Assembly (NCBI GenBank): GCA_965246795.1
Contig: CBDFFN010000022.1
Location: forward strand, 218,759 to 282,758
Length of the DNA: 64,000 bases
Source of the DNA: JAJXWB01 sp965246795
GTDB lineage: Bacteria > Pseudomonadota > Alphaproteobacteria > Rhizobiales > Beijerinckiaceae
Direction: 5' to 3'
Shown: in pieces, positions 57,187 to 64,000 of the stretch
Numbering within the stretch: the stretch's first letter is position 1
How the letters are laid out: each line of letters opens with the position of its first letter
Program-made: the position numbers and the translations under genes
The notes under the pieces: model-generated
The model's input: only the letters and a program-made list of their open reading frames with translations
What the model was told of the DNA's origin: nothing
Database searches by the model: none

Positions 57187-57974
57187 TGTCGGCGACGCAT
57201 CGACCGTCGCACGCGAGCATCGTCGTGCGTTCCACGATCTACAACATTCTATTTTACCTCGCCCTCATAGCGTTGATGCTCCTCTTTTTGCCCGTCCTGG
57301 TGATGCCGTACCGCGCGACCCTTTGGCTGGCGCGCATCTGGGGGCGTGTCTCGATCTGGCTCCTGGAGAAAGTCTGCAACACGACTGTCGAGTTTCGCGG
57401 CCTCGAAAACATTCCTCAAGGGCCGGCACTTGTCGCATCAAAGCACCAGTCGCTTCTCGAAACGTTTTCGCTCCTCGTGCCTGTGCAAGACTTCAGCTAC
57501 GTCCTCAAAAGAGAATTGATGTGGATACCGTTTTTCGGTTGGCTTCTTCAGACAGCCAAGCAAATCGGCATCAATCGAAGCAGGGGCCGCAGCGCGATGG
57601 CGCAGATATTGGCGCAGGCCGAGCATTTCTTTGCGCGCGGCCGCAGCCTAATCCTGTTTCCGGAAGGTACGCGACGGCCCGTCGACGCGATGCCCACATA
57701 CAAGAGCGGCGTAAGTTACATCTACGAAGCCGGCCACGCGCCTTGTGTTCCAGTTGCACTTAACACCGGTCTGTTCTGGCCGCGTCGATCCTTTTTGCGG
57801 TTTCCCGGCCACTGCGTGATCGAGTTCCTGTCGCCGATTGCGCCGGGCCTCCCGCGCGAAGAATTCCTCGCGTTACTGCAGACGCAAATCGAAGCGCGGA
57901 CGGACGCCCTTGTTGCCGAAGCGCGCGCGGCAAGTCCTTGGCTTGTCTCGGCTGACGGAGCACGCTGGGCATGA
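57186..57974 (+). CDS. plsC: 1-acyl-sn-glycerol-3-phosphate acyltransferase
   Basis: PlsC-type acyltransferase, 262 residues, which makes phosphatidic acid at the inner membrane. An N-terminal membrane segment spans about 17-41. The catalytic block reads KHQSLLETF, i.e. His87-x4-Glu92, where the family normally has His-x4-Asp; the substrate-binding FPEGTRR at 158-164 is normal. The Asp-to-Glu change keeps the charge but is unusual. The ATG overlaps the ftsX stop and its own stop overlaps the next gene (ATGA), so phospholipid synthesis is coupled to ftsEX. Confidence 0.93.
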   Translation: MSATHRPSHASIVVRSTIYNILFYLALIALMLLFLPVLVMPYRATLWLARIWGRVSIWLLEKVCNTTVEFRGLENIPQGPALVASKHQSLLETFSLLVPVQDFSYVLKRELMWIPFFGWLLQTAKQIGINRSRGRSAMAQILAQAEHFFARGRSLILFPEGTRRPVDAMPTYKSGVSYIYEAGHAPCVPVALNTGLFWPRRSFLRFPGHCVIEFLSPIAPGLPREEFLALLQTQIEARTDALVAEARAASPWLVSADGARWA

Positions 57975-59005
57975 GCGTCAGACGATCGTGGACACGGTGG
58001 GCTATCGTTGTCGCGTTAGCGCTCATCGTGGTGCCCGTCGTCGGCTGGTCAGGATTTTGGGTGTACGCACGCATGCGCGCCGCCAGCGAGATGGATGCGT
58101 TTCTCTCCGGACAGTCCGGTCTGCCGGTGCAACTCGCCTGCGCGCAACGCACGATCGGCGGCTACCCCCTCGACATCGCCCTGAATTGTCGTGATGCGGT
58201 CGTGACTATTGCCGGCGATGCCGGGCCAGTAACGTTGCGCTTTCCGCGTCTGACGATGACGACGCGACTGACCGATCCGCGCGATCAGACAGTCGAACTC
58301 GAAGGGCCGCTTGCCGCCAGCGATGCTCGTAGCCAGGCGCGTGCCGAATGGTCTTCGATGCTTGTCGGCGTGCGTGGCGAAATTGCGATCGCCGACAGCG
58401 TGCTCGTGCGCGGCGAAGGCATGACCCTTACCTGCGAGGGATGTCCCGATGTGCTTCGGCGCACTGCAGCGCGCGGCATCGAAATTCTGGCGCAACGGCG
58501 CGGCGATACGACCGACTTCACATACTCGCTGGCGTTCAACGACGTGCGTAACGGTGCGCTGACGGCCCTGACCGCAAGCAGCGAGCCCGCGAATTTCGTT
58601 GCGAGCGGCATCATCACGCAATTCGAACTGCCTACATCGCTACGCTTCGCGGCCGAGACTGAACGTTGGCGTCGCGACGGCGGCGAGATCGTCGTCGACA
58701 AAGCCATCCTCGATCAAGCGGCATTGCACGCAGAGATCACCGGCCGCTTCGCGCTCGATGCCGCGCATCGCCCGACAGGGCAATTTCAGGTCGGCGCACG
58801 CAATGCCGCGACCCTGGTCTCGGCCTTCACGCGGGGTCTCAACCCGTTGTTTCAGCTCGCCATCGGCGCTGCGCTGCGCGGCATCGACGATGCGACCGCG
58901 AAGGGCGGCAACGATCTCAGCGTAAAACTCCCCGGCAAGATCGAGAACGGCTCCCTGACGCTTGGCCCGGCACGTGGCATCGCGACGGTACCACCGCTGT
59001 ATTAA
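57971..59005 (+). CDS. DUF2125 periplasmic protein
   Basis: DUF2125 protein, 344 residues, found in alphaproteobacteria. A single N-terminal membrane anchor (about 11-33) is followed by a large beta-rich periplasmic domain. Three paired cysteine sites are visible (VQLACAQ, ALNCRDAV and TLTCEGCPDVL). The function is not established; the fold resembles lipid-bridge or AsmA-like repeats only loosely and I do not claim it. It ends the ftsEX-plsC operon with an ATGA overlap and meets the EamA gene tail-to-tail with a four-base overlap. Confidence 0.88.
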   Translation: MSVRRSWTRWAIVVALALIVVPVVGWSGFWVYARMRAASEMDAFLSGQSGLPVQLACAQRTIGGYPLDIALNCRDAVVTIAGDAGPVTLRFPRLTMTTRLTDPRDQTVELEGPLAASDARSQARAEWSSMLVGVRGEIAIADSVLVRGEGMTLTCEGCPDVLRRTAARGIEILAQRRGDTTDFTYSLAFNDVRNGALTALTASSEPANFVASGIITQFELPTSLRFAAETERWRRDGGEIVVDKAILDQAALHAEITGRFALDAAHRPTGQFQVGARNAATLVSAFTRGLNPLFQLAIGAALRGIDDATAKGGNDLSVKLPGKIENGSLTLGPARGIATVPPLY

Positions 59006-59868
59006 CGCGCGACGCGTTGTGCGCTTGCTTTCACTTGCGTAATCGCGACGCCGCAGATCGTGAGCAATGCGCCGAGCAGCAATTGCGATGTCAGACGGTC
59101 GCCGAGAAACAGGACGCTCGAGATCAGCGCAAAGACCGGCAGCAGCAGGCCGAAAGGCGCGACGCGGCTCATCGAGCAACTGGCGATGAGCCAGAACCAG
59201 AGGCTGAATCCGACGATGCCGCCGAGAAAAATCGTATAGGCGAGCGCCAGCCAGCCACGTGTATCCGCCGTTGCGAGGCTTGCCATCTGTCCGTGTTCGA
59301 GGAGGAGCGACATCAACAGCACCTGCGGTACCGTGAACAGTGATGACCACCCCATCAGCATCAAGGGATCGAACGGGCCGTAGCGCTTCGTCAGAACGTT
59401 CGAGACAGCGAATGAAAACGCGGCGCCCACAACAAGCATCAACGGAAGCACATTCGCCGAGAGGTTTGGCCCTGCCACCAGCACGACGACACCTGCAAAG
59501 GCGAGCATTACGCCAGCCCATGTCTTCAGCGACGGTCGTTCCGCAAGCAGGGGCCAGGCAAGCAGGATCGTAAACGGCGTGGACAGTTGATACGCAACCG
59601 CCGACATGCTGCCGGAGCCGAGGCCAAGTCCAACGTAGAAGAGGCCGAAGTTCAACCCGCCGAGGAAGATCGAGATCGCTGCGATGGGGACGAGCTGTTC
59701 GCGCCTCGGCATCTTCACGAACGGAATGAGTAGCAGTGCGATCGCGATGAAGCGTAATGCAAGGAAGAATAATGGCGGAAATTCAGTGACGCCGATCTTG
59801 ATCATCACGAACTGGTAGCCCCAAAGCAGCGGGACGAGCAGAGCACAAACAATCTGGAGCGAAGACAT
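59002..59868 (-). CDS. EamA/DMT-family transporter
   Basis: Drug/metabolite transporter superfamily protein, 288 residues, with two five-segment EamA repeats (ten membrane segments; first repeat about 1-135, second about 145-280). Family features include FFLALRFIAIALLLIPFVK and the second-repeat stretch MSRVAPFGLLLPVFALISSV. The amino-acid or metabolite exported is unknown. It lies 20 bases downstream of tyrA on the same strand and is probably co-transcribed. Confidence 0.9.
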   Translation of the reverse strand: MSSLQIVCALLVPLLWGYQFVMIKIGVTEFPPLFFLALRFIAIALLLIPFVKMPRREQLVPIAAISIFLGGLNFGLFYVGLGLGSGSMSAVAYQLSTPFTILLAWPLLAERPSLKTWAGVMLAFAGVVVLVAGPNLSANVLPLMLVVGAAFSFAVSNVLTKRYGPFDPLMLMGWSSLFTVPQVLLMSLLLEHGQMASLATADTRGWLALAYTIFLGGIVGFSLWFWLIASCSMSRVAPFGLLLPVFALISSVLFLGDRLTSQLLLGALLTICGVAITQVKASAQRVAR

Positions 59869-59888
59869 CGGCCGCGGCGTCGATCTGG

Positions 59889-60818
59889 TTAGCGGTGCGG
59901 TCGCCCGAAGTCCGGCGCGTCCGTTTCCTGACCGACTTCGATGATGCTGCGTCGGATCGCGCGCGTACGCGTGAAGAGGTCGAAAAGACCCTGGCCGTCG
60001 CCCCAGCGAATCATCTTCTGCAAGGCTGCTAGGTCTTCATTGAAGCGGCCGAGAATTTCGAGCACCGCTTCCTTATTGTGCAGAAAAACATCGCGCCACA
60101 TCGTCGGATCGGACGCCGCGATGCGCGTGAAGTCGCGGAATCCACCGGCGGAAAACTTGATGACTTCGGACTCGGTCACCGCCGCGAAATCGTCGGCGGT
60201 GCCAACGATGTTGTAGGCGATGAGATGCGGCACATGGCTGGTGATCGCTAGGACGAGATCGTGATGCGCGGCGTCCATCCGTTCGACTTTGCTACCGGCG
60301 GCTTCCCAAAACGCGATGACGCGCGCGACGGCGCTTTCACTGGCATTCCCGGATGGCGTGACGATGCACCAGCGCCCATCGAAGAGCGAGGCGAAGCCAG
60401 CGTCGGGGCCGGAATGTTCGGTGCCTGCGACGGGATGCGCCGGCACGATCTCGATGCCCTCGGGAAGATGTTCGCTCAGCGCGGCGAGAACCGCGCCTTT
60501 CACCGATCCGACATCGCTGACGATCGCGCCCGGCTTGAGATGCGGGGCGATCGCGCGCGCGGTGTCGTCCATCGCGCCGACCGGCACGCACAGCACGACG
60601 AAATCGCAATCTGCGACGGCGGACGGATCGGTCGTCGCGACATCGGCGATGCCGAGCGCCGTCACGCGGGCTATCACGTCGTCGGACCGGTCGATCGCGA
60701 CGATTTCTTTTGATAGTCCCTTCGCACGCGCGACGCGTGCGATCGACGAGCCGATGAGCCCAAGTCCGATCAGCGCGATGCGGTCGAAGGGAAGGGCGGC
60801 GGGCGCCGCGTCAGCCAT
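59889..60818 (-). CDS. tyrA: prephenate/arogenate dehydrogenase
   Basis: TyrA, 309 residues, makes 4-hydroxyphenylpyruvate or tyrosine in aromatic amino acid synthesis. The NAD-binding motif GLGLIGSS is at about 18-25; VSDVGSVKGAVL, the catalytic-region PAHPVAGTEHSGP and AHHDLVLAITSHVPHLIAY match the family. It overlaps the end of hisC by 8 bases, the usual hisC-tyrA pair in Hyphomicrobiales. Confidence 0.95.
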   Translation of the reverse strand: MADAAPAALPFDRIALIGLGLIGSSIARVARAKGLSKEIVAIDRSDDVIARVTALGIADVATTDPSAVADCDFVVLCVPVGAMDDTARAIAPHLKPGAIVSDVGSVKGAVLAALSEHLPEGIEIVPAHPVAGTEHSGPDAGFASLFDGRWCIVTPSGNASESAVARVIAFWEAAGSKVERMDAAHHDLVLAITSHVPHLIAYNIVGTADDFAAVTESEVIKFSAGGFRDFTRIAASDPTMWRDVFLHNKEAVLEILGRFNEDLAALQKMIRWGDGQGLFDLFTRTRAIRRSIIEVGQETDAPDFGRPHR

Positions 60819-61503
60819 GCGCTCGGGCCGGCTCGGCTTGTGTCATTTGCGAGAGAAACGCGCGCAGAACTTCGACGATCTTGCGGTTTGCCCGCTCCGT
60901 ACCGATCGAAATGCGAAGCGCGTTTGGGAAACCATAGACGCCGACGGCGCGCACGATCAGGCCGTGCGCCGCAAGATAATCGTCGGCATCTTTCGCCGTC
61001 AGTCCGGCTTTGGTCGGGAAGTCGACGAGCAGAAAATTGCCTACGCTCGGCGTAACTTTAAGGCCCAACCGTTCCAGTTCGCTCGCCAGCCACGGCAGCC
61101 ATTGCTCATTGTGCGCGATGGCTTTTTCGATATGTGCCGTGTCGGCCAGCGCCGCAATGCCGGCCTCAATCGCCGGCGCGGTCACGTTGAACGGGCCGCG
61201 AATTCGGTTCATCGCATCGGCGACATGCGCCGGCGCGTAGCACCAGCCAAGGCGCAGCGCTGCGAGCCCGTGAATCTTCGAGAAGGTCCGCGTCATCACG
61301 ACATTCTCGAACTCCGACACGAGTTCGATGCCGGGAGAGTAATCGTTGCGCGTTACATATTCCGCATAGGCCGAGTCGATGACGAGCAGCACGTGCGGCG
61401 GCAGACCAACGGCGAGCCGCTTTACTTCGTCGAACGGCAGATAGGTGCCGGTCGGATTGTTCGGATTCGCGAGATGAACGATCTTCGTGCGCGGCGTCAC
61501 CAT
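60811..61503 (-). CDS. hisC: histidinol-phosphate aminotransferase, 5'-truncated
   Basis: The visible product is 230 residues, against about 360-370 for HisC. It begins at VTPRTKIVHLANPNNPTGTY, which is normally near residue 130, and continues to a normal end. The PLP lysine is present in RTFSKIHGLAALRLGWCYAP. The missing part would carry the N-terminal arm and the phosphate-binding region, so this form cannot be a normal enzyme. The truncation point coincides with the start of rimM on the opposite strand; the ATG here (61503) and that of rimM (61502) lie back to back in CATG. The frame continues as antisense of rimM without homology. Confidence 0.88.
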   Translation of the reverse strand: MVTPRTKIVHLANPNNPTGTYLPFDEVKRLAVGLPPHVLLVIDSAYAEYVTRNDYSPGIELVSEFENVVMTRTFSKIHGLAALRLGWCYAPAHVADAMNRIRGPFNVTAPAIEAGIAALADTAHIEKAIAHNEQWLPWLASELERLGLKVTPSVGNFLLVDFPTKAGLTAKDADDYLAAHGLIVRAVGVYGFPNALRISIGTERANRKIVEVLRAFLSQMTQAEPARAHG

Positions 61504-62026
61504 GATGAAGCCTGAAATCCCTTCCGCAAGCGGAAGGGGTGGCGACACCCCCGTCACGCTCGCCGTCATCATCGGCGCGCACGGCGTGACGGGGGAGGTC
61601 CGCCTCAAGGTATTCACCGAGGATCTGGGCAGCTACAAGAGCTTCAACGGCGGCACGCTGTCGTTGAAATCGGTGCGCCACGGCAGCAACGGCGCGATCG
61701 CGCGGATCGCCGAAGTGACCGACCGCAACGCCGCAGAAGCGCTGCGCGGGACCGAACTGATTGTCGCCCGGTCGGAACTGCCTCCGCTCGGCGAGGGCGA
61801 ATATTATCATGCCGATCTGTTGGGCCTGCCTGCCGTGTCCACGACCGGCGAAGCGCTCGGCCATGTCGTCGCGATCGACGATTTCGGCGCGGGCGACGTG
61901 ATCGAGATCGAGCGGCCCGGCGAGGAGGGCAAAGCGGGCAAGCGCTTCATGATCCCGATGAACGCCGATGCCGTGCCCGAATGGGATGAGCGGCGCATGG
62001 TCGTGGAACCCGGCTTCATCGTCTGA
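61502..62026 (+). CDS. rimM: ribosome maturation factor RimM
   Basis: RimM, 174 residues from the ATG at 61502, a 16S rRNA processing factor that binds S19. Conserved parts are VTLAVIIGAHGVTGEVRLK, RGTELIVARSELPPLGEGEY, YHADLLGL and the PRC-barrel end FMIPMNADAVPEWDERRMVV. The first 17 residues before VTLAVI are encoded by a compound palindrome and are not conserved, so the true start may have been lost at a junction. As I recall it, the sequence is closer to sphingomonad RimM than to Hyphomicrobiales RimM. rpsP, its usual upstream partner, is missing. Confidence 0.9.
   Translation: MMKPEIPSASGRGGDTPVTLAVIIGAHGVTGEVRLKVFTEDLGSYKSFNGGTLSLKSVRHGSNGAIARIAEVTDRNAAEALRGTELIVARSELPPLGEGEYYHADLLGLPAVSTTGEALGHVVAIDDFGAGDVIEIERPGEEGKAGKRFMIPMNADAVPEWDERRMVVEPGFIV
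61519..61551. repeat. compound palindrome at the hisC/rimM junction
   Basis: Arms 61519-61527 and 61530-61538 (CCCTTCCGC / GCGGAAGGG) are perfect with a 2-base centre. An overlapping hairpin has arms 61536-61541 and 61546-61551 (GGGGTG / CACCCC) with a GCGA loop. It has the look of a dispersed REP-type element and sits within 20 bases of the point where hisC is cut. Confidence 0.65.
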
Positions 62027-62921
62027 GCGGGCTTCTCTCGTCCAGTAAGTTGCGGATCGCGGTGGCGGCCACACCCGCTTGGCCCATCGCGTGGCTGATC
62101 TGGTCCAGGCCTTTTACGACATCGCCCGCTGCAAAGAGCCCGGGGACCGACGTTCCTTGGTGTTCGTCGACTTCGAGGCACCCGTCCTCGCTCGCGCGCG
62201 CACCCGCTGCAACGGCCAGCTTCGAGCGGATCGTCGAGCCAAGTGCCGGATATATGCTGTCGAACTCGAGTTCGTCGTTCGGTGTCGTAACGCGGATGCA
62301 GTCGCCGACCGTCGAGATCGGCGAGCAAGGTCCGCTGACGTGCTCGATCCCGGCTTCCTCCAGCTTCGCGCGGCAAGCGTCGTCCAGATCATGCGCCGCG
62401 CCCGGTGCGATCAGCGTCACGTCCCTGGTATAGCCGCGCAGGAACAGCGCTTCCATCATGCCGTGGTCGCCCGTGCCGATGACGCCCACGCGCTTGTCGG
62501 TCACTTCATAGCCATCGCAGATCGGACAATAGCGGATGAGGCCACGCGCGAGTGCGGCGTCGTGATCGGCGCGCGGCATGTCGGGCCGGTTGTTGACGAC
62601 TCCTGTCGCCAGCAGGACGGTGCGTGCGGGGTAAGCATTGCCACCGGCGCGAACGACGAAGCCATCGGCGGCAACGTCGATCGACGCTACTTCGACCTCG
62701 TCGCGCACTGCGCCGAAGTCTTCGGCTTGGCGCAGCATGAGTGCCAGAAGGTCGGTGCCCTTGATACCGCCCGGGTAGCCGGCGTGATTGTGCGTGCGCG
62801 GAATGAGTGCCGCGCGGCTGCTGCCGCAATCGAACAGCCGGATCGAGAGATGAAAGCGCGCGAGGTAGATCGCTGCGGTCAGCCCCGCCGGGCCTGCGCC
62901 GATGATGATGCAATCGTCCAT
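62016..62921 (-). CDS. thioredoxin-reductase-like FAD oxidoreductase
   Basis: Flavoprotein of the thioredoxin reductase family, 301 residues. The FAD-binding GAGPAG is at 8-13, the redox CPIC motif at Cys132-Cys135 (RYCPICDGYE), the NAD(P)-binding GVIGTGDHG at about 145-153 and the C-terminal FAD motif GLFAAGDVVKGLDQISHAMG near 260. The CxxC pair suggests disulfide reduction, but the sequence around it differs from classical TrxB (CATCDG), so the electron acceptor may be another small protein. It is convergent with rimM, overlapping it by 11 bases. Confidence 0.88.
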   Translation of the reverse strand: MDDCIIIGAGPAGLTAAIYLARFHLSIRLFDCGSSRAALIPRTHNHAGYPGGIKGTDLLALMLRQAEDFGAVRDEVEVASIDVAADGFVVRAGGNAYPARTVLLATGVVNNRPDMPRADHDAALARGLIRYCPICDGYEVTDKRVGVIGTGDHGMMEALFLRGYTRDVTLIAPGAAHDLDDACRAKLEEAGIEHVSGPCSPISTVGDCIRVTTPNDELEFDSIYPALGSTIRSKLAVAAGARASEDGCLEVDEHQGTSVPGLFAAGDVVKGLDQISHAMGQAGVAATAIRNLLDERSPLRR

Positions 62922-62954
62922 CGCTGCGGTACGCGCGGCGGAAGCGCGGGTTCC

Positions 62955-62998
62955 TTGACGAAAGTATATTTCGTATATACATGACGTGTATACGGAGG
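62955..62998 (+). promoter_or_regulatory. promoter/operator of the vapBC genes
   Basis: A TTGACG (-35 candidate, 62955-62960) is followed by an AT-rich tract with the perfect palindrome GTATATAC (62973-62980), a GTATAC (62988-62993), and the inverted pair CGTATA (62972-62977) / TATACG (62989-62994). A TATACA at 62976-62981 could be the -10, though at only 15 bases spacing. The ribosome-binding site GGAGG is at 62994-62998. Repeated GTATA half-sites are what an autoregulating AbrB-type antitoxin would bind. Confidence 0.55.
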
Positions 62999-63003
62999 TT
63001 GTG

Positions 63004-63279
63004 ATGAGCGACGATTATCTTGGGAAGACATTCAAGTCGGGCAATTCGGTCGCGTTGCGGCTGCCGAAAGGCATGGGCATACCCGAGGGTACCGAAGTGC
63101 GCATGGTGAAGGAGGCCGCCATGTCCTTTCGTGTCGAGCCGGTCGAGGCACCGCGCAAGACGATCGATATCAGCGGCTTCGCGGGGAAGGCTCCGGGTGC
63201 ACGCTTGATACCACACGGCGATTTCGATGAGCGGCCCAGTACGATCGCTAAACGGCTTGCGGCCGCGCGCGATACGTGA
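63004..63279 (+). CDS. vapB: AbrB/MazE-like antitoxin (VapB type)
   Basis: Antitoxin, 91 residues. The N-terminal swapped-hairpin DNA-binding domain reads LGKTFKSGNSVALRLPKGMG followed by IPEGTEVRMVKE; the C-terminal third (PHGDFDERPSTIAKRLAAAR) should wrap the toxin. ATG 63004 has GGAGG 5 bases upstream; a GTG at 63001 is also possible. Its TGA overlaps the GTG of vapC. The AT-rich palindromes just upstream are its likely operator. Confidence 0.88.
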   Translation: MSDDYLGKTFKSGNSVALRLPKGMGIPEGTEVRMVKEAAMSFRVEPVEAPRKTIDISGFAGKAPGARLIPHGDFDERPSTIAKRLAAARDT

Positions 63280-63653
63280 CGCGCTATCTCATCGATGCCG
63301 ACATGGCGATCTACACCATGTCGGAGCAATTTTCGGCGGTGAACGATCGTCTGGCACAGTGCCTGCCAGGCGAAGTGGCGATCTCCGCGATCAGTTTCGC
63401 GGAGATCGCCGTTGGCACTTTCGTCGGCAAGCCGCCGTCTGCGGCAGTGTTGGCAAAATTTGTCAAGGTCATTCCCATCTTGCCCTTCGACGAAGCTGCC
63501 GCACGCGCTTATGCGCGGTTGCCGTTCAAGCGCGCACGCTTTGATCGGCTGCCGGCAGCGCATGCGTTGAGCCTCAACGCAACGATTGTGACCAATAACG
63601 AGGCGGACTTCGCGGATATTCCGGGCTTGAAGGTCGAGAATTGGACGCTGTGA
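63276..63653 (+). CDS. vapC: PIN-domain toxin VapC
   Basis: PIN-domain ribonuclease, 125 residues. The acidic active-site residues are all present: Asp7 (LIDADM), Glu43 (SFAEI), Asp90 (RFDRLPAAHAL) and Asp111 (NNEADF). VapC toxins cut initiator tRNA or other structured RNAs at a single place. The start is GTG overlapping the vapB stop (GTGA). Its own TGA overlaps the GTG of trmD in the same way, so toxin and methyltransferase translation appear linked. Confidence 0.92.
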   Translation: MTRYLIDADMAIYTMSEQFSAVNDRLAQCLPGEVAISAISFAEIAVGTFVGKPPSAAVLAKFVKVIPILPFDEAAARAYARLPFKRARFDRLPAAHALSLNATIVTNNEADFADIPGLKVENWTL

Positions 63654-64000
63654 CCTTCGCCGCTACCATCCTCACGCTATATCCCGACATGTTTCCCGGG
63701 CCGCTCGGGGCTTCGCTCGCCGGGCGGGCGTTGGCGGACGGCAAATGGTCGCTCGATGCGCGTAACATTCGCGACTTCGCGACCGATAAGCATCGCACGG
63801 TGGACGACACGCCAGCCGGGGGCGGGGCAGGGATGGTATTGCGGGCCGACGTGCTCGCCGCTGCCATCGACAGCGTGCCCGACGGCCGCCCGATCCTCGC
63901 GATGACGCCGCGCGGTGCCCCGCTCACGCAGGCACGCGTCCGGCAACTTGCCAACGGCCCCGGCGTCACGATCCTGTGCGGTCGGTTCGAGGGGTTCGAC
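63650..64000 (+). CDS. trmD: tRNA (guanine-37-N1)-methyltransferase, 5' part
   Basis: First 117 residues of TrmD, cut by the window end. TrmD makes m1G37 in tRNAs and prevents +1 frameshifting; it is essential in most bacteria. AATILTLYPDMFPGPLG, HRTVDDTPAGGGAGMVLRAD and the start of the trefoil-knot region ILAMTPRGAPLTQARVR with LCGRFEGFD are diagnostic. The GTG start at 63650 lies in the vapC stop (GTGA); no separate promoter space exists. In most genomes it follows rimM directly; here a flavoprotein gene and vapBC intervene. Confidence 0.94.
   Translation, partial: MTFAATILTLYPDMFPGPLGASLAGRALADGKWSLDARNIRDFATDKHRTVDDTPAGGGAGMVLRADVLAAAIDSVPDGRPILAMTPRGAPLTQARVRQLANGPGVTILCGRFEGFD

Noticed and set aside
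61504..61617. Upstream continuation of the hisC frame to 61617
   Set aside because: This part is antisense to rimM and shows no aminotransferase sequence; homology starts at VTPRTK near 61500.

Overview
The window reads as a chromosomal segment of a GC-rich alphaproteobacterium of the Hyphomicrobiales (Rhizobiales) type. This is judged from the rpoBC-str-S10-spc-alpha order with adk directly after secY, the prmC-DUF4167-clpB block, ftsEX beside plsC, DUF2125 and a tyrA-hisC pair, and a bacterial hopanoid (hpn) locus. Genus cannot be fixed from sequence reading alone. No tRNA, rRNA, CRISPR array, transposase or prophage gene was seen.

Bases 1-24200 are an almost unbroken transcription/translation supercluster on the + strand: the 3' end of rpoB, rpoC, rpsL-rpsG-fusA-tuf, the S10 and spc genes through secY-adk, then rpsM-rpsK-rpoA-rplQ. 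Its spacers are not empty. They hold a long rpoB/rpoC hairpin, a 400-base rpoC/rpsL spacer with tandem hairpins and a promoter candidate, a 17-bp-stem repeat between rplR and rpsE, and a promoter followed by a terminator between adk and rpsM. L5 carries an unusual Lys/Ala-rich N-terminal extension.

Bases 24200-37400 hold a periplasmic HtrA-type protease, an orphan ParA-like ATPase, rarA, a MATE exporter divergent from an HxlR regulator, pccB, and a tightly packed minus-strand operon: alpha/beta hydrolase, hpnA, hpnC, hpnD, hpnE, Ldh-family dehydrogenase. HpnC, HpnD and HpnE together convert farnesyl diphosphate to squalene, the hopanoid precursor. Bases 37500-41500 encode a quinone oxidoreductase, a small secreted protein and two paired acyl-CoA dehydrogenases separated by an inverted pair of REP-like palindromes.

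Bases 41500-59000 contain a 54-residue DUF2256 gene missed by length cut-offs, clpB, a disordered DUF4167 protein, prmC without its usual neighbour prfA, DUF2794, a Bax-inhibitor-1 protein, a YbbAP-like ABC exporter divergent from a TesA-like esterase, thpR, eutBC, and a coupled ftsE-ftsX-plsC-DUF2125 operon. Bases 59000-61500 hold an EamA transporter, tyrA and a 5'-truncated hisC.

At about 61500 the content changes abruptly. hisC loses its first third exactly where rimM begins on the other strand, at a compound palindrome. The following genes (rimM, a thioredoxin-reductase-like flavoprotein, vapB, vapC, trmD) look like those of sphingomonads rather than Hyphomicrobiales. This is either a genome rearrangement or, more likely, a chimeric assembly joint. 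The most unusual arrangement in the window lies in that last piece: trmD starts inside the stop codon of the VapC toxin gene, so an essential tRNA methyltransferase appears to be translationally coupled to a toxin-antitoxin operon.
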